The notes beneath the pieces were generated by a model. It searched no databases. It was not told the DNA's origin and saw only the letters and a program-made list of their open reading frames with translations. From contig NZ_JACHIH010000009.1 in NCBI RefSeq assembly GCF_014203125.1, positions 62,001-126,000 of the forward strand: a stretch of DNA of 64,000 nucleotides. The letters are read 5' to 3'. This DNA is from Rhodopseudomonas rhenobacensis. Its GTDB lineage: Bacteria; Pseudomonadota; Alphaproteobacteria; Rhizobiales; Xanthobacteraceae. Every line of letters starts with the position of its first letter. Position 1 is the first letter of the stretch. A program made the translations under genes and the position numbers. Shown piece after piece: positions 28,754-37,741 of the stretch.

Positions 28754-30172
28754 GTGGGCCTGACCATCACCAATCAACCGCAACGCGCGGAGCCTAAGGC
28801 GGTCGCCGCCGCCATTGAAGCGCTCGCCGCACGGTTCGGCAACCGTCTGGTCACCTCCATGGCGGTGCGCGAGCAGCACGGCCACACCACCACCTGGCTG
28901 CCGACCCAGCCGCCGGACGCCGTGGTGATGGCGCAGGAGACCGCCGACATCCAGGACGTGGTGCGGATCTGCGCCAAGCACAGCGTGCCGGTGATCGCGT
29001 TCGGCACCGGCACCTCGCTGGAGGGCCAGATCAACGCCCCGGCGGGCGGCGTCTGCATCGACCTGCGCGACATGAACAAGATTCTGGCCGTGCATCCGGA
29101 AGATCTCGACTGCGTGATCCAGCCCGGCGTCACCCGCAAGGCGTTGAACGAGCATCTGCGCGACCAGGGCGTGTTCTTCCCGATCGATCCCGGCGCCGAC
29201 GCCTCGATCGGCGGCATGGCCTCGACGCGGGCGTCGGGCACCAATGCGGTGCGCTACGGCACCATGCGGGACAACGTTCTCGCGTTGAAGGTGGTGCGCG
29301 GCGACGGCGAGATCATCAAGACCGGGACGCGGGCGAAGAAATCCGCCGCCGGCTACGATCTCACGCATCTGTTCATCGGCGCCGAAGGCACGCTCGGCAT
29401 CATCTCCGAACTCACCATCAAGCTGCGCGGCATTCCGGACACCATTGCTGCGGCAGCGTGTTCGTTCGAGACCGTGGAGGGCGCCTGCCAGGCCACCATC
29501 CTGGCGATCCAGACCGCGATCCCGGTGGCGCGGATCGAACTGCTCAACGCCGCCCAAGTGCGCTGCTGCAACGCCTATTCGAAACTGACGCTGCCGGAGA
29601 CCCCGTTGCTGCTGCTGGAATTCCACGGCAGCGAGGCCGAAGTCGCCGAGCAGTCGAAGAATTTTCGCGAGATCGCCGCCGAGTGCGGCGGCGGCGATTT
29701 CACCTGGACGACGCGGCCGGAGGATCGCAGCAAGCTGTGGCAGGCCCGGCACGACGCCTATTGGTCGGTGCGGGCGCTGCGCCCCGGCGCCGGCGTGGTC
29801 GCCACCGACGTCTGCGTGCCGATCTCGCGGCTGGCGGATTGCGTGGTGGAGACCGAGCAAGACTTGAAGCGGCTCGGCCTGGTGGCGCCGATCGTCGGCC
29901 ATGTCGGCGACGGCAATTTCCACTGCTCGCTGTTGTGCGACACCGGCGACGCCGACGAGATGGCGCGCGGCGATGAATTCATGCACCGGCTGGTGGAGCG
30001 CGCGCAGGCGATGGACGGCACCTGCACCGGCGAACACGGCATCGGGCAGGGGAAGCAGAAGTATTTGAAAGCCGAACTCGGCGGCGAGGCGCTGGATGCG
30101 ATGCGCGCGGTGAAGCGCGCGCTCGATCCGCAGAACATCTTCAATCCGGGGAAGATTTTGCCGCAGCCGTAG
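28754..30172 (+). CDS. FAD-linked oxidase (D-lactate/glycolate dehydrogenase type)
   Basis: 472 residues; oxidises a 2-hydroxy acid such as D-lactate and passes electrons to the respiratory chain. The FAD-binding (PCMH) domain shows VIAFGTGTSLEG, VIQPGVTRKALNEHL and DPGADASIGGMASTRASGTNAVRYGT. The C-terminal FAD-oxidase domain shows PIVGHVGDGNFHCSL with the catalytic His, GTCTGEHGIGQGKQKYL and LDPQNIFNPGKI. I chose GTG 28754 because GAGGAG lies 9 bases upstream; TTG 28739 is weaker. Substrate is not decided by sequence. Confidence 0.87.
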   Translation: MGLTITNQPQRAEPKAVAAAIEALAARFGNRLVTSMAVREQHGHTTTWLPTQPPDAVVMAQETADIQDVVRICAKHSVPVIAFGTGTSLEGQINAPAGGVCIDLRDMNKILAVHPEDLDCVIQPGVTRKALNEHLRDQGVFFPIDPGADASIGGMASTRASGTNAVRYGTMRDNVLALKVVRGDGEIIKTGTRAKKSAAGYDLTHLFIGAEGTLGIISELTIKLRGIPDTIAAAACSFETVEGACQATILAIQTAIPVARIELLNAAQVRCCNAYSKLTLPETPLLLLEFHGSEAEVAEQSKNFREIAAECGGGDFTWTTRPEDRSKLWQARHDAYWSVRALRPGAGVVATDVCVPISRLADCVVETEQDLKRLGLVAPIVGHVGDGNFHCSLLCDTGDADEMARGDEFMHRLVERAQAMDGTCTGEHGIGQGKQKYLKAELGGEALDAMRAVKRALDPQNIFNPGKILPQP

Positions 30173-30194
30173 CGGCTGAAATAGCAACTCCTGG

Positions 30195-30373
30195 CGAGAG
30201 TTGGATCGATGCGCTTCAAAATTCCCAGGCCGTCATTCCGGGGCGCGAGCAGCGCAAGCTGCAAGCGAGCCCGGAATCCATAACCCCCGCAGGGAGTATG
30301 GATTCCGGACTTGCTCGTTCTTCGAACTCGCAATCCGGAATGACGGCTGCCTTTGGATCGGATGCTTCAACCA
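30195..30373. repeat. Interspersed repeat, family C (copy 2)
   Basis: The same layout as copy 1 (24022): GTCATTCCGGGGCGCGAGC, GGATTCCGGACTTGCTCGTTC, CTCGCAATCCGGAATGACGG. It lies in the 364-base gap (30173-30536) before the AsmA gene. The rest of that gap shows nothing else I can name. Confidence 0.85.
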
Positions 30374-30536
30374 CATCCGAAAATGCTCCAGCGCCGATCA
30401 AACGGTTTGCTGATCCATCTCTGGCTTAAGGCTGTGAACTTGCCATAGTCTTCTGCCAAGGTGCTGCACCGGCGTTTTGAGTCCCGCGCGGGCTCCGCTT
30501 GCGCAAGTAGCCGGTCGACCCACAGAAGGAGACCGC

Positions 30537-33500
30537 GTGCAGACGACGCTGCTCGGCTTGGCGATGGCACTGATCATTGCGCTGATCGCCGCATTGGTCG
30601 GGCCGTTGTTCATCGACTGGAACCAGTTCCGCCCCCGCTTCGAGGCCGAGGCGGCGCGCGTCGTCGGCGCGCCGGTGCGGGTCGCGGGCGCGCTCGACGC
30701 CCGGCTGCTGCCGACGCCGACGCTGCGGCTGCGCTCGGTGGAGGTCGGCAAGGCCGGCGATCCTGGCGAAGTGCGGGCGGACAAGCTCGACGTCGAGTTC
30801 AGCCTCGGCGATCTGATGCGCGGCGAGGTCCGCGCCACCGAACTCAGCATCGGCGGCCTGGCGCTCGATGTCAGTCTCGATCCGCAGGGCCGGCTGGACT
30901 GGCCGGCGGGCTCGGCCTTCGGCAGTCTCGGCGCGCTGTCGATCGACCGGCTCAATTTGACCGGCCGGATCGCGCTGCATGACGCCGCGAGCCGCAGCAG
31001 GCTGGAGTTGAGCGACATCGCCTTCAGCGGCGAGGTGCGCGGACCCGCCGGATCGCTGCGCGGCGACGGCAATGTCATGGTCGCCGGCGAGCGGCTGCCG
31101 TTCCGGTTGTCCGCCGGCCGCGCCGCGCAGGGCCCCGGCGCGCGGCTGCATCTGAATGTGGACTCGCCCGCGCGCGCGGCGTCGTTCGATCTCGATGGGC
31201 TGCTGAATTTCGAGGATCGTGCGCCGAGCTTCGACGGCGTGGTGACGCTGGCGTCGGCTGCCGCCGTGCCGGCCGCGAATGCCGATGCGGCGGCGCGGAC
31301 GCCGTGGCGGCTCGCCGCCAAGCTGAAGGCCGATTCCGCCGCCGCGCGGTTCGAGCAGCTGGAGGCGAGCTACGGCGCCGAGGCGGTGGCACTGCGGCTC
31401 GCCGGCGCCGCCGAGTTGCGGCTTGGCGCGGCGCCGCAGCTTTCGGCGAAATTGTCGGCGCGGCAGCTCGATGCCGACCGCATGCTCGGCCATGCCAAGG
31501 ACGCCGCGACGCCGATGCAACGTCTGCAGCGCCTGCCGCAGCTGATCGCGGCGCTGCCGGAGGCGCGGGTTGCTACGCGCATCGAGATGGCCGCCGAGCA
31601 GATCATGCTCGGCGGCCGCGCGGTGCAAAATCTCGCCGCCGAACTGCATAGCGAAGCGCAGGGCTGGGCGATCGATCGGCTTTCGCTGCGGGCGCCTGGC
31701 GGCACCCAGACCACGCTTAGCAAGACGCTGATCCATCCGTCGGCGGCCGAGGGCCTGCAGGCCATCGTCGCGCTCGACTCCGCCGATCCGGATCTCTTGG
31801 CGGCGTGGCTGACCGGCCGCGCCGAGCCCTCCGCGCGGGCGGCGCAGAAGCCGCTGCGCGCCACCGGCGAGCTCAGCGTCGCCGATGGCGGCTTTGCGAT
31901 CGAGCGGCTGAAAGCCGAGCTTGACGGCGGCGCCGTCGCCGGGCGGCTGGCGCTGTCGCGTGACGCCGCGGGCTCGCGCGTCGACGCGACGCTCACGGCC
32001 GACCGGCTCGATCTCGACGCCGCGACGGGCTTCTTCCGCGCGCTCGCCGGGCCGCAGGGCGAATGGCCGGATGCGGCGCGGCTGACGCTCGAGGTCGGCG
32101 AGGCGATCTCCGCCGGGCAATCCTTGAAGCCGTTGTCGGCTGAACTCGGCTACGGGCCGGGCGGGGTGAGCGTCGATCGGTTGCGGATCGGCGACGCCAA
32201 GACCGTGCTGATCGAGGGGTCAGGCGCGCTCGACCGCACCGCCGCCACCGGCAAGCTCCATCTCAACGCCACCGCGGCGTCGCTCGGTCGGCTGGCCGAG
32301 CTGATCGCCCCCGTGGCGCCGGCGGCAGCCGAGCGGCTCGCCGCGGTCGGCGCCGAGCCCGGGCCTGCGCGGCTGACATTCGCCATGGCGCTCGCGCCGC
32401 GCGGTGCCGCCACGGATCGTGGCGCCGCAACCGCCACGCTCGATCTCGACGCGCCGCAGCTGAAAGGCCACGCCAGCCTCGCCGCCGGCCCGGCGCTGGC
32501 GGCGATTCGCAGCGGCGATCTGCAAGCCTTGCAGACCAGCGAGCTGAAGCTTGATACCAGGCTCTCCTCGGATCGCGCCGCGCCGCTGTTGGTTGCGCTC
32601 GGTCTCGACCGGCTGATCGCCGCCGGCAACGGCGCTGCGAAATTCGAAGCCTCGGCAGCGGGGAGTTGGCGCGCGCCGTTGCGCCTCGAGGCGAAGCTGC
32701 AGGGCGGCGAACTCGACGCCGAGCTGAAGGGCACCGCCGATCCCTGGGCCTCGGCGGCGACGCTGAGCCTCGGCATCCGCCGCGCCGATGTCGCCCCGTT
32801 GCTGGCGCGCAACGGCGCCGAGGTGGCGGCGGCCCCGGTCAGCTGGTCGTCGCGGCTCGGCATCGCCGGGCCGAAAGTCAGCTTCGACGACATCGACGGC
32901 ACGATCGCCGGATCGCGGCTGCGCGGCCGCGTCGCGCTGACATGGAGCGACAAGATTTGGAGCGACAAGATTTGGAGCGACAAGATTTGGAGCGACGACG
33001 TGACCGTCGACGGCGCGCTCGGGCTGGATTCGCTGGAGCTGGCGCCGCTGCTGAAGCTGGCGCTCGGCGCCGCCGGCAAGGATGAAAGCGCGCCGCTCAG
33101 CCCCGGACTGTTGCAAGGCTGGCGCGGACAGCTCGCCTTCGAGGCGCTGCGCGGCGTCGCGCCGGGCGGGCTCGAACTGCGGCCGCTGAGCGGCCTGCTA
33201 CGCAGCGACGGCACCGCGCTGGTCATCGACAAGCTTGTCGCCAAGATCGGCGGCGGCACCGCGACCGGCGATATCGCCGCCCGCCGCTCCGCGGACGGCG
33301 TGGCGCTGGACGGCCGGCTGCAATGGTCCGGCGTCGACGGCGCGGCGCTGCGTTATCGGGCGCTGGCGATGCCGGCCGGCAAGACCGCGCTGCAGATGAC
33401 GCTGTCGAGCCAGGGCCGCAGCGCGGCGGCGCTGGCCTCGGCGCTGACCGGCGGCGGAATGCTGACGATCGACGCCGCCAAGATCGCCGGCCTCGACGCC

Positions 33501-34322
33501 AAGGTGTTCGCCCGCGCCATCGCCGCCAGCGACGCCGGCGCGCCGATCGATGACGACAAACTGCTGCAGCTGGTCGATCCGATGCTGGCGCGCGGGACGC
33601 TCGCGGTGGCGCGGGCGCAAATTCCATTCAGCATCGAGCAGGGCCGCTTTCGGGTCAGCCCGACGCCGCTCGACGGCGACGGCGGGCGGGTGCTGCTGTC
33701 GGGCGGCTACGACGCGGTGGCCGATCAGGCCGACCTGCGCGCCAGCCTGACCTCGACGGCGACGCCGGCCGACCCGCGGCCGCCGGACATCGCGATTCTC
33801 GCCGCCGGATCGCCCGACGGACTGATCCGAATCGTCGACGTCGGCGGGCTGTCGGCGTGGCTGGCCGGGCGGCGGATCGATGCCGAGACCCGGCGGCTGC
33901 AGGCGATGGAGCGGGACGAGGTGCCGGCGTCTCCGACCCCGGTGGCGATTCCGCCGGCCGCGCCCGTCACCCGGCCGGCGCAGCCGGCGCCGCCCGCCGA
34001 TCCGCCCTTCGCGGCCTCCGAGAGTCCGGTGTCCAACGTGCCGATGCCCGAGCGCGACCCGCGCGAGCCCGCCCCGAAATCGGCAAAACCAAAGGCAAAT
34101 GAGGTGCGTGCGCCGGAACGTCCGGCCGAGCGTCCGCCGGCGCGGGCGTCGACGCCGAGCGCGCAGCTGAGCGGAGAGCGCGTCGCGCCGCTGCCGCCGC
34201 CGATCAATATCAGGCCGGCGCCCGGTGATAACCGGCCGGCCGCCGGCGATACCCGGCAAAGGCCGCGGCCGCCATTGCAGCTGACGCCGCCGGTCGCGCT
34301 GCAAGGGCGACCGGCGTATTGA
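30537..34322 (+). CDS. AsmA-family protein, 1261 residues
   Basis: A large membrane-anchored periplasmic protein of the AsmA family, thought to bridge the envelope and carry lipids toward the outer membrane. The N-terminal membrane segment is LLGLAMALIIALIAALVGPLFIDWNQF, whose end is the family mark. Repeated blocks with GxxLR-type beta segments and an AsmA C-terminal domain ([23 protein letters not shown]) follow. The last 150 residues are Pro-rich and disordered. GTG 30537 has AAGGAG 7 bases upstream. A 15-bp repeat encodes WSDKI three times near residues 803-817. Confidence 0.85.
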   Translation: MQTTLLGLAMALIIALIAALVGPLFIDWNQFRPRFEAEAARVVGAPVRVAGALDARLLPTPTLRLRSVEVGKAGDPGEVRADKLDVEFSLGDLMRGEVRATELSIGGLALDVSLDPQGRLDWPAGSAFGSLGALSIDRLNLTGRIALHDAASRSRLELSDIAFSGEVRGPAGSLRGDGNVMVAGERLPFRLSAGRAAQGPGARLHLNVDSPARAASFDLDGLLNFEDRAPSFDGVVTLASAAAVPAANADAAARTPWRLAAKLKADSAAARFEQLEASYGAEAVALRLAGAAELRLGAAPQLSAKLSARQLDADRMLGHAKDAATPMQRLQRLPQLIAALPEARVATRIEMAAEQIMLGGRAVQNLAAELHSEAQGWAIDRLSLRAPGGTQTTLSKTLIHPSAAEGLQAIVALDSADPDLLAAWLTGRAEPSARAAQKPLRATGELSVADGGFAIERLKAELDGGAVAGRLALSRDAAGSRVDATLTADRLDLDAATGFFRALAGPQGEWPDAARLTLEVGEAISAGQSLKPLSAELGYGPGGVSVDRLRIGDAKTVLIEGSGALDRTAATGKLHLNATAASLGRLAELIAPVAPAAAERLAAVGAEPGPARLTFAMALAPRGAATDRGAATATLDLDAPQLKGHASLAAGPALAAIRSGDLQALQTSELKLDTRLSSDRAAPLLVALGLDRLIAAGNGAAKFEASAAGSWRAPLRLEAKLQGGELDAELKGTADPWASAATLSLGIRRADVAPLLARNGAEVAAAPVSWSSRLGIAGPKVSFDDIDGTIAGSRLRGRVALTWSDKIWSDKIWSDKIWSDDVTVDGALGLDSLELAPLLKLALGAAGKDESAPLSPGLLQGWRGQLAFEALRGVAPGGLELRPLSGLLRSDGTALVIDKLVAKIGGGTATGDIAARRSADGVALDGRLQWSGVDGAALRYRALAMPAGKTALQMTLSSQGRSAAALASALTGGGMLTIDAAKIAGLDAKVFARAIAASDAGAPIDDDKLLQLVDPMLARGTLAVARAQIPFSIEQGRFRVSPTPLDGDGGRVLLSGGYDAVADQADLRASLTSTATPADPRPPDIAILAAGSPDGLIRIVDVGGLSAWLAGRRIDAETRRLQAMERDEVPASPTPVAIPPAAPVTRPAQPAPPADPPFAASESPVSNVPMPERDPREPAPKSAKPKANEVRAPERPAERPPARASTPSAQLSGERVAPLPPPINIRPAPGDNRPAAGDTRQRPRPPLQLTPPVALQGRPAY
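32943..33000 (+). repeat. 15-bp tandem repeat within AsmA gene
   Basis: TGGAGCGACAAGATT occurs three times without change at 32943, 32958 and 32973, with a partial fourth copy ending GACGAC. In frame it reads WSDKI three times, then WSDD. Because the unit is a multiple of 3, changes in copy number keep the frame. Confidence 0.95.
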
Positions 34323-34396
34323 GCTGAGCCTCGGAACGCGGCGCGGCCCTGCGACCGAACCTCCGGCCGACGGCCGTGGGGAGAACGGCCGCGCGA

Positions 34397-34660
34397 TCAG
34401 TGCGCGGCCAGGCTTTCGGTTTTCACTTCCGGGATCGGCTGGACCGCGCGGGTGCGGAAATAATCCAGTACGAACAGGCGGATGGCGGAGGACAGGTTGC
34501 CCTGCTGGCGGTTGCTGTCGATTTCGCCGACCAATTCCGACAGCGTCATGTCGCGCAGGCCGGAGATTTCCTTCATGCCGTTCCAGAACGCCTCTTCGAG
34601 GCTGACACTGGTTTTGTGGCCCGCGACCACGATCGACCGTTTCACGACCGGCGATTTCAT
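34397..34660 (-). CDS. Ribbon-helix-helix domain protein
   Basis: 87 residues. VVKRSIVVAGHKTSVSLEEAFWNGMKEIS matches the RHH_4 family common in Rhizobiales, with a short beta strand and helices suited to DNA binding as a dimer. LSELVGEIDSNRQQGNLSSAIRLFVLDYFR is the second conserved part. It overlaps the end of the DUF4169 gene by ATGA, so the two are translated together. A regulatory role is inferred from the fold; no target is known. Confidence 0.8.
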   Translation of the reverse strand: MKSPVVKRSIVVAGHKTSVSLEEAFWNGMKEISGLRDMTLSELVGEIDSNRQQGNLSSAIRLFVLDYFRTRAVQPIPEVKTESLAAH

Positions 34661-34842
34661 GTCAGGTCCCCGGTGATTTGATGTTGATCCAAAAGTTGGT
34701 CCGCACGGCTGGTGCGCCGTTCGTCCAAAGCGCGTTCGGCCTTCGTGCGGCCGAACTTGGCGCGGTTGGCATCCGCTTGGACCGCGGACTGCGCGCGCGC
34801 CGTGCGCTTCTTGAAACGTTTCAGGTTGATCACATCCGCCAA
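34657..34842 (-). CDS. DUF4169 small protein
   Basis: 61 residues; MADVINLKRFKKRTARAQ and GRTKAERALDE match the DUF4169 family, small basic proteins often found upstream of a ribbon-helix-helix gene in alphaproteobacteria. The start codon is TTG at 34842; the strong Shine-Dalgarno GGGAGGG lies 5 bases before it, which decides the start. No membrane segment. The function of the pair is unknown. Confidence 0.82.
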   Translation of the reverse strand: MADVINLKRFKKRTARAQSAVQADANRAKFGRTKAERALDERRTSRADQLLDQHQITGDLT

Positions 34843-35051
34843 GACCGCCCTCCCTCAGAGTGGCGACGGGCGACGCGTTCGGTCCGGCGTGTAGGACTTA
34901 GCGGGGCCTTGGTCGGCTCGATCACCATCACGACAACTTCCTCATCGCTGCTGATGCATGGGAACCGCCTGGTCCGCTACCCGCGGTTGTTCAGTGGCCA
35001 CCATGCAGCAACGCTGCAGCATCAGTTGATCGATCCAAGAGGTCTGGGGAT

Positions 35052-35065
35052 ATGATTTACATCAA
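35052..35065. promoter_or_regulatory. FNR/FixK-type box, one mismatch
   Basis: ATGATTTACATCAA matches the FNR/FixK consensus TTGATNNNNATCAA except at the first base. It lies 210 bases upstream of the DUF4169-RHH operon and 45 bases past the fumC stop, in the 267-base gap 34843-35109. No other gene is seen in that gap. Chance is a real possibility. Confidence 0.3.
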
Positions 35066-35109
35066 TTCTTCGTGGGAGTTTTGGTCTAGCTACCTCTGGA
35101 CACCGGAAA

Positions 35110-36528
35110 TCAGCCGGGGTGCGTCATTATGTCAGGTCGGACCAGCCGGTCGAACACCGCTTCGGTGACCAAACCCAGCCGAATCGCCTCTTCTTTCAGC
35201 GTGGTGCCGTTGGCATGCGCGGTCTTGGCGATCTTGGCGGCGTTGTCGTAGCCGATTTCCGGCGCCAGCGCCGTCACCAGCATCAGCGACTGCTCCATCA
35301 GTTCGCGAATGTGTTTTTCATTCGCTCGGATCCCGACGACGCAATGTTCGGTGAAGGAGCGGGTGACGTCGGCGAGAAGTTCGATCGAGCCGATCATGCA
35401 GTGCGCCATCACCGGCTTGTAGACGTTGAGCTCGAAATGGCCCTGGCTGCCGGCCATGGTGATCGCGGTCTGGTTACCAAACACCTGGCAGCACACCATG
35501 GTCATCGCCTCGCACTGCGTCGGGTTGACCTTGCCGGGCATGATCGAGGAGCCGGGCTCGTTCTCCGGCAGGATCAGCTCGCCGAGCCCGGAGCGCGGCC
35601 CGGAGCCGAGCAGCCTGATGTCGTTGGCGATCTTGAACAGCGCGGTGGCGATGGCGTTGATCGCGCCATGCACGAACACATAGGCGTCGTTGCCGGCCAG
35701 CGCCTCGAACTTGTTGTTAGCACTGGTGAACGGCAGCTTGGTGATTGAGGCCGCGTGCTTGGCAAAGGCCTTGGCGAATTTCGGCGGCGAGTTCAGCCCG
35801 GTGCCGACCGCGGTGCCGCCCTGCGCCAAGGGATACAGTTCTCGCGCGGCGTGCTTCAGCCGGGCGATGCCGTTTTCGACCTGCGCGGCGTAGCCGGAAA
35901 ACTCCTGGCCGAGCGTCAGCGGGGTGGCGTCCTGGGTATGGGTGCGCCCAATTTTCACGATGCCGGCGAAGGCCTGCTGCTTGGCGCGTAGCGCCGCGTG
36001 CAGCTCGGTGAGGGCAGGGATGAGATCGGCGGCGATCAGCTGGCTGGCCGCGATATGCATCGCGGTCGGAAAGCTGTCGTTCGACGACTGGCTCATATTG
36101 ACGTGGTCGTTGGGATGCACCGGGCTCTTGGCGCCGAGCTTGCCGCCCAATAGCTCGTTGGCGCGGTTGGCGATCACCTCGTTGAGGTTCATGTTGCTCT
36201 GGGTGCCGGAGCCGGTCTGCCACACCACCAGCGGGAAATGCTCGTCGAGCTCTCCGTCGATCACTTCGCGCGCCGCCCGCACGATGGCGCGGGCGCGCCG
36301 CTGATCCAACAGGCCGAGTTCGCGGTTGGTTTCGGCGGCGGCGAGCTTGACGATGCCGAGCGCGCGGACGATCGGCAGCGGCATCCGGTCATGGCCGATC
36401 CGGAAGTTCTGCCGCGAGCGTTCGGTCTGGGCGCCCCAATAGCGATCGGCGGGAACGTCGATCGGGCCAAAGCTGTCGGTTTCGCTGCGCGTCTTGATCG
36501 GACGCGGCGGTTTAATGGCTTTAGCCAT
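35110..36528 (-). CDS. fumC: Fumarate hydratase, class II
   Basis: 472 residues; the iron-free, oxygen-stable fumarase that interconverts fumarate and malate in the citric acid cycle. The family signature [11 protein letters not shown] carries the catalytic Ser loop. Other active-site parts are [29 protein letters not shown] and [17 protein letters not shown], which carries the catalytic His. The length is close to other FumC proteins (460-470). It lies downstream of sspB on the same strand, with a gap of 67 bases. Confidence 0.96.
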   Translation of the reverse strand: MAKAIKPPRPIKTRSETDSFGPIDVPADRYWGAQTERSRQNFRIGHDRMPLPIVRALGIVKLAAAETNRELGLLDQRRARAIVRAAREVIDGELDEHFPLVVWQTGSGTQSNMNLNEVIANRANELLGGKLGAKSPVHPNDHVNMSQSSNDSFPTAMHIAASQLIAADLIPALTELHAALRAKQQAFAGIVKIGRTHTQDATPLTLGQEFSGYAAQVENGIARLKHAARELYPLAQGGTAVGTGLNSPPKFAKAFAKHAASITKLPFTSANNKFEALAGNDAYVFVHGAINAIATALFKIANDIRLLGSGPRSGLGELILPENEPGSSIMPGKVNPTQCEAMTMVCCQVFGNQTAITMAGSQGHFELNVYKPVMAHCMIGSIELLADVTRSFTEHCVVGIRANEKHIRELMEQSLMLVTALAPEIGYDNAAKIAKTAHANGTTLKEEAIRLGLVTEAVFDRLVRPDIMTHPG

Positions 36529-36595
36529 GGTGCCTCATTGGAATGCGATGTGATCGGTGTCGCCGCGCTCCTGGACCGCCAGAGCCGCCACGCGG

Positions 36596-37099
36596 CTATT
36601 TCTTGCGGAAGCGATCCAGCCGCACCACTTCGGCGCCTTCGCTGGGCTTCGGCGGTTCGTCGGCGTCGGTCTCCGCCGCGGCGTCGTCCACCGCCACCGG
36701 CGCGGGGCTGGCCGGCGCATTGGCGGCGGCCGGCTCCGCGGTCAGGTTCGGCTCGAACTGCAGGCCGAATTCCACCGACGGATCGAAGAAGCTCTTGATC
36801 GAGTGGAACGGCACCACCAGCCGCTCCGGGATGCCGCCGAACGACAGTCCGACCTCGAAGCGATCCTCGGTCACCACCAGGTCCCAGAACTGGTGCTGCA
36901 GGATGACGGTCATCTCCTGCGGATACTGCGCCAGCAGCCGCGGCGACAGTTTGACGCCCTCGGCGTTGGACAGAAAGGTGATGAAGAAGTGGTGCTCGCC
37001 CGGCAGGCCATGTTCCGCAGCGTCGGTCAGAACCCGCCGCAGCACGCCGCGCAGCGCGTCACTGGTCAAGACATCGTATCGGATAAGGTCGGTCGCCAT
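36596..37099 (-). CDS. sspB: ClpXP adaptor protein SspB
   Basis: 167 residues; alphaproteobacterial SspB, which binds the ssrA tag and brings tagged proteins to ClpXP for degradation. The folded domain includes HHFFITFLSNAEGVKLSPRL and VILQHQFWDLVV. A flexible Ala/Pro linker (about 115-150) follows. The C-terminal motif EVVRLDRFRKK matches the ClpX-binding tail of the family. The gene lies directly downstream of ssrA on the same strand, which joins the tag source and the tag reader. Confidence 0.92.
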   Translation of the reverse strand: MATDLIRYDVLTSDALRGVLRRVLTDAAEHGLPGEHHFFITFLSNAEGVKLSPRLLAQYPQEMTVILQHQFWDLVVTEDRFEVGLSFGGIPERLVVPFHSIKSFFDPSVEFGLQFEPNLTAEPAAANAPASPAPVAVDDAAAETDADEPPKPSEGAEVVRLDRFRKK

Positions 37100-37141
37100 G
37101 GTCGGTCCCGTCGTGCTTTCGCCTGCGCGCCGATCGGCGCC

Positions 37142-37167
37142 AAAAATTTGATCGCCCGAGTCGGGCG
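37142..37167 (-). terminator. Terminator of ssrA
   Basis: On the minus strand CGCCC-GACTC-GGGCG (37153-37167) is followed by ATCAAATTTTT. It ends the tmRNA transcript, 43 bases before the sspB start. Confidence 0.65.
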
Positions 37168-37169
37168 TT

Positions 37170-37556
37170 GCCTTACCGTACCCCGCCCGTGGCCGCAGGT
37201 CAGCAGGGCTGAGTCTGCAAAAGGCCGATTCGCGCCGGCCGCGGCAAAAAGGCAGTGGAGGCTTCTGTTGCCAGGCGCCTCCGAACCCCGCCCGACGGAG
37301 CTTAACCCGCCAGGGCTTCAGCGTGGTCTTTCAAACGGCGTTACGCCGCCTGAGCAACCGGAGCATAGTTGTCGTTGGCAACTATTGCATGGCCCGATCA
37401 CGGCGGAACCATACCGGACAAAAGCTCGCCCTTTACGCCCTCGTCGATCCTGGATCGCCCCCGCCGAAGCCCGCCGGACTTGCGGGCTTGGGTGGAGGCG
37501 CCGGGTACTGCCCCCGGGTCCGAATGGTTTATTGCGACGGCACTTTATTGTCATAG
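37170..37556 (-). ncRNA. ssrA: tmRNA, circularly permuted (two-piece type)
   Basis: The tag frame at 37379-37341 encodes ANDNYAPVAQAA and a TAA stop, the alphaproteobacterial tag type. The tRNA-like part is permuted: the 3' acceptor arm CGCCTCC (complement of 37494-37500) comes first, with GGACCCGGGGGCAGTACCC forming the T arm. A 33-base loop region follows, and then the 5' arm GGGGGCG (complement of 37456-37462). Pairing the arms gives a G-U at the third pair, the alanine identity mark of tmRNA. The encoded end reads ACCC rather than ACCA, so the CCA needs processing. Outer bounds are estimates. Confidence 0.88.
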
Positions 37557-37741
37557 CCGGCGAACCGGCCTGCGAAATATAGGCGCGAATTGGCGCAACG
37601 GAAGGCCGCGGGCAGGGCGGCGGCGAGCGCGCCGGCGCGGTTTCACTGGCATCATGGGGGGAATTTCGTTAGGCAGAATGCCGGGTGGGACGAAAGATCC
37701 AGTCAGAACAGATGGGCCGCCAAGGCCGCGGGGAAAAAGCC

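Noticed and set aside
28241-30187. 648-codon open frame antisense to the FAD oxidase
   Set aside because: Composition is typical of a shadow frame, and the sense gene has clear motifs.
35026-35040. Second FNR-like site TTGATCGATCCAAG
   Set aside because: The second half does not match ATCAA at the right spacing.
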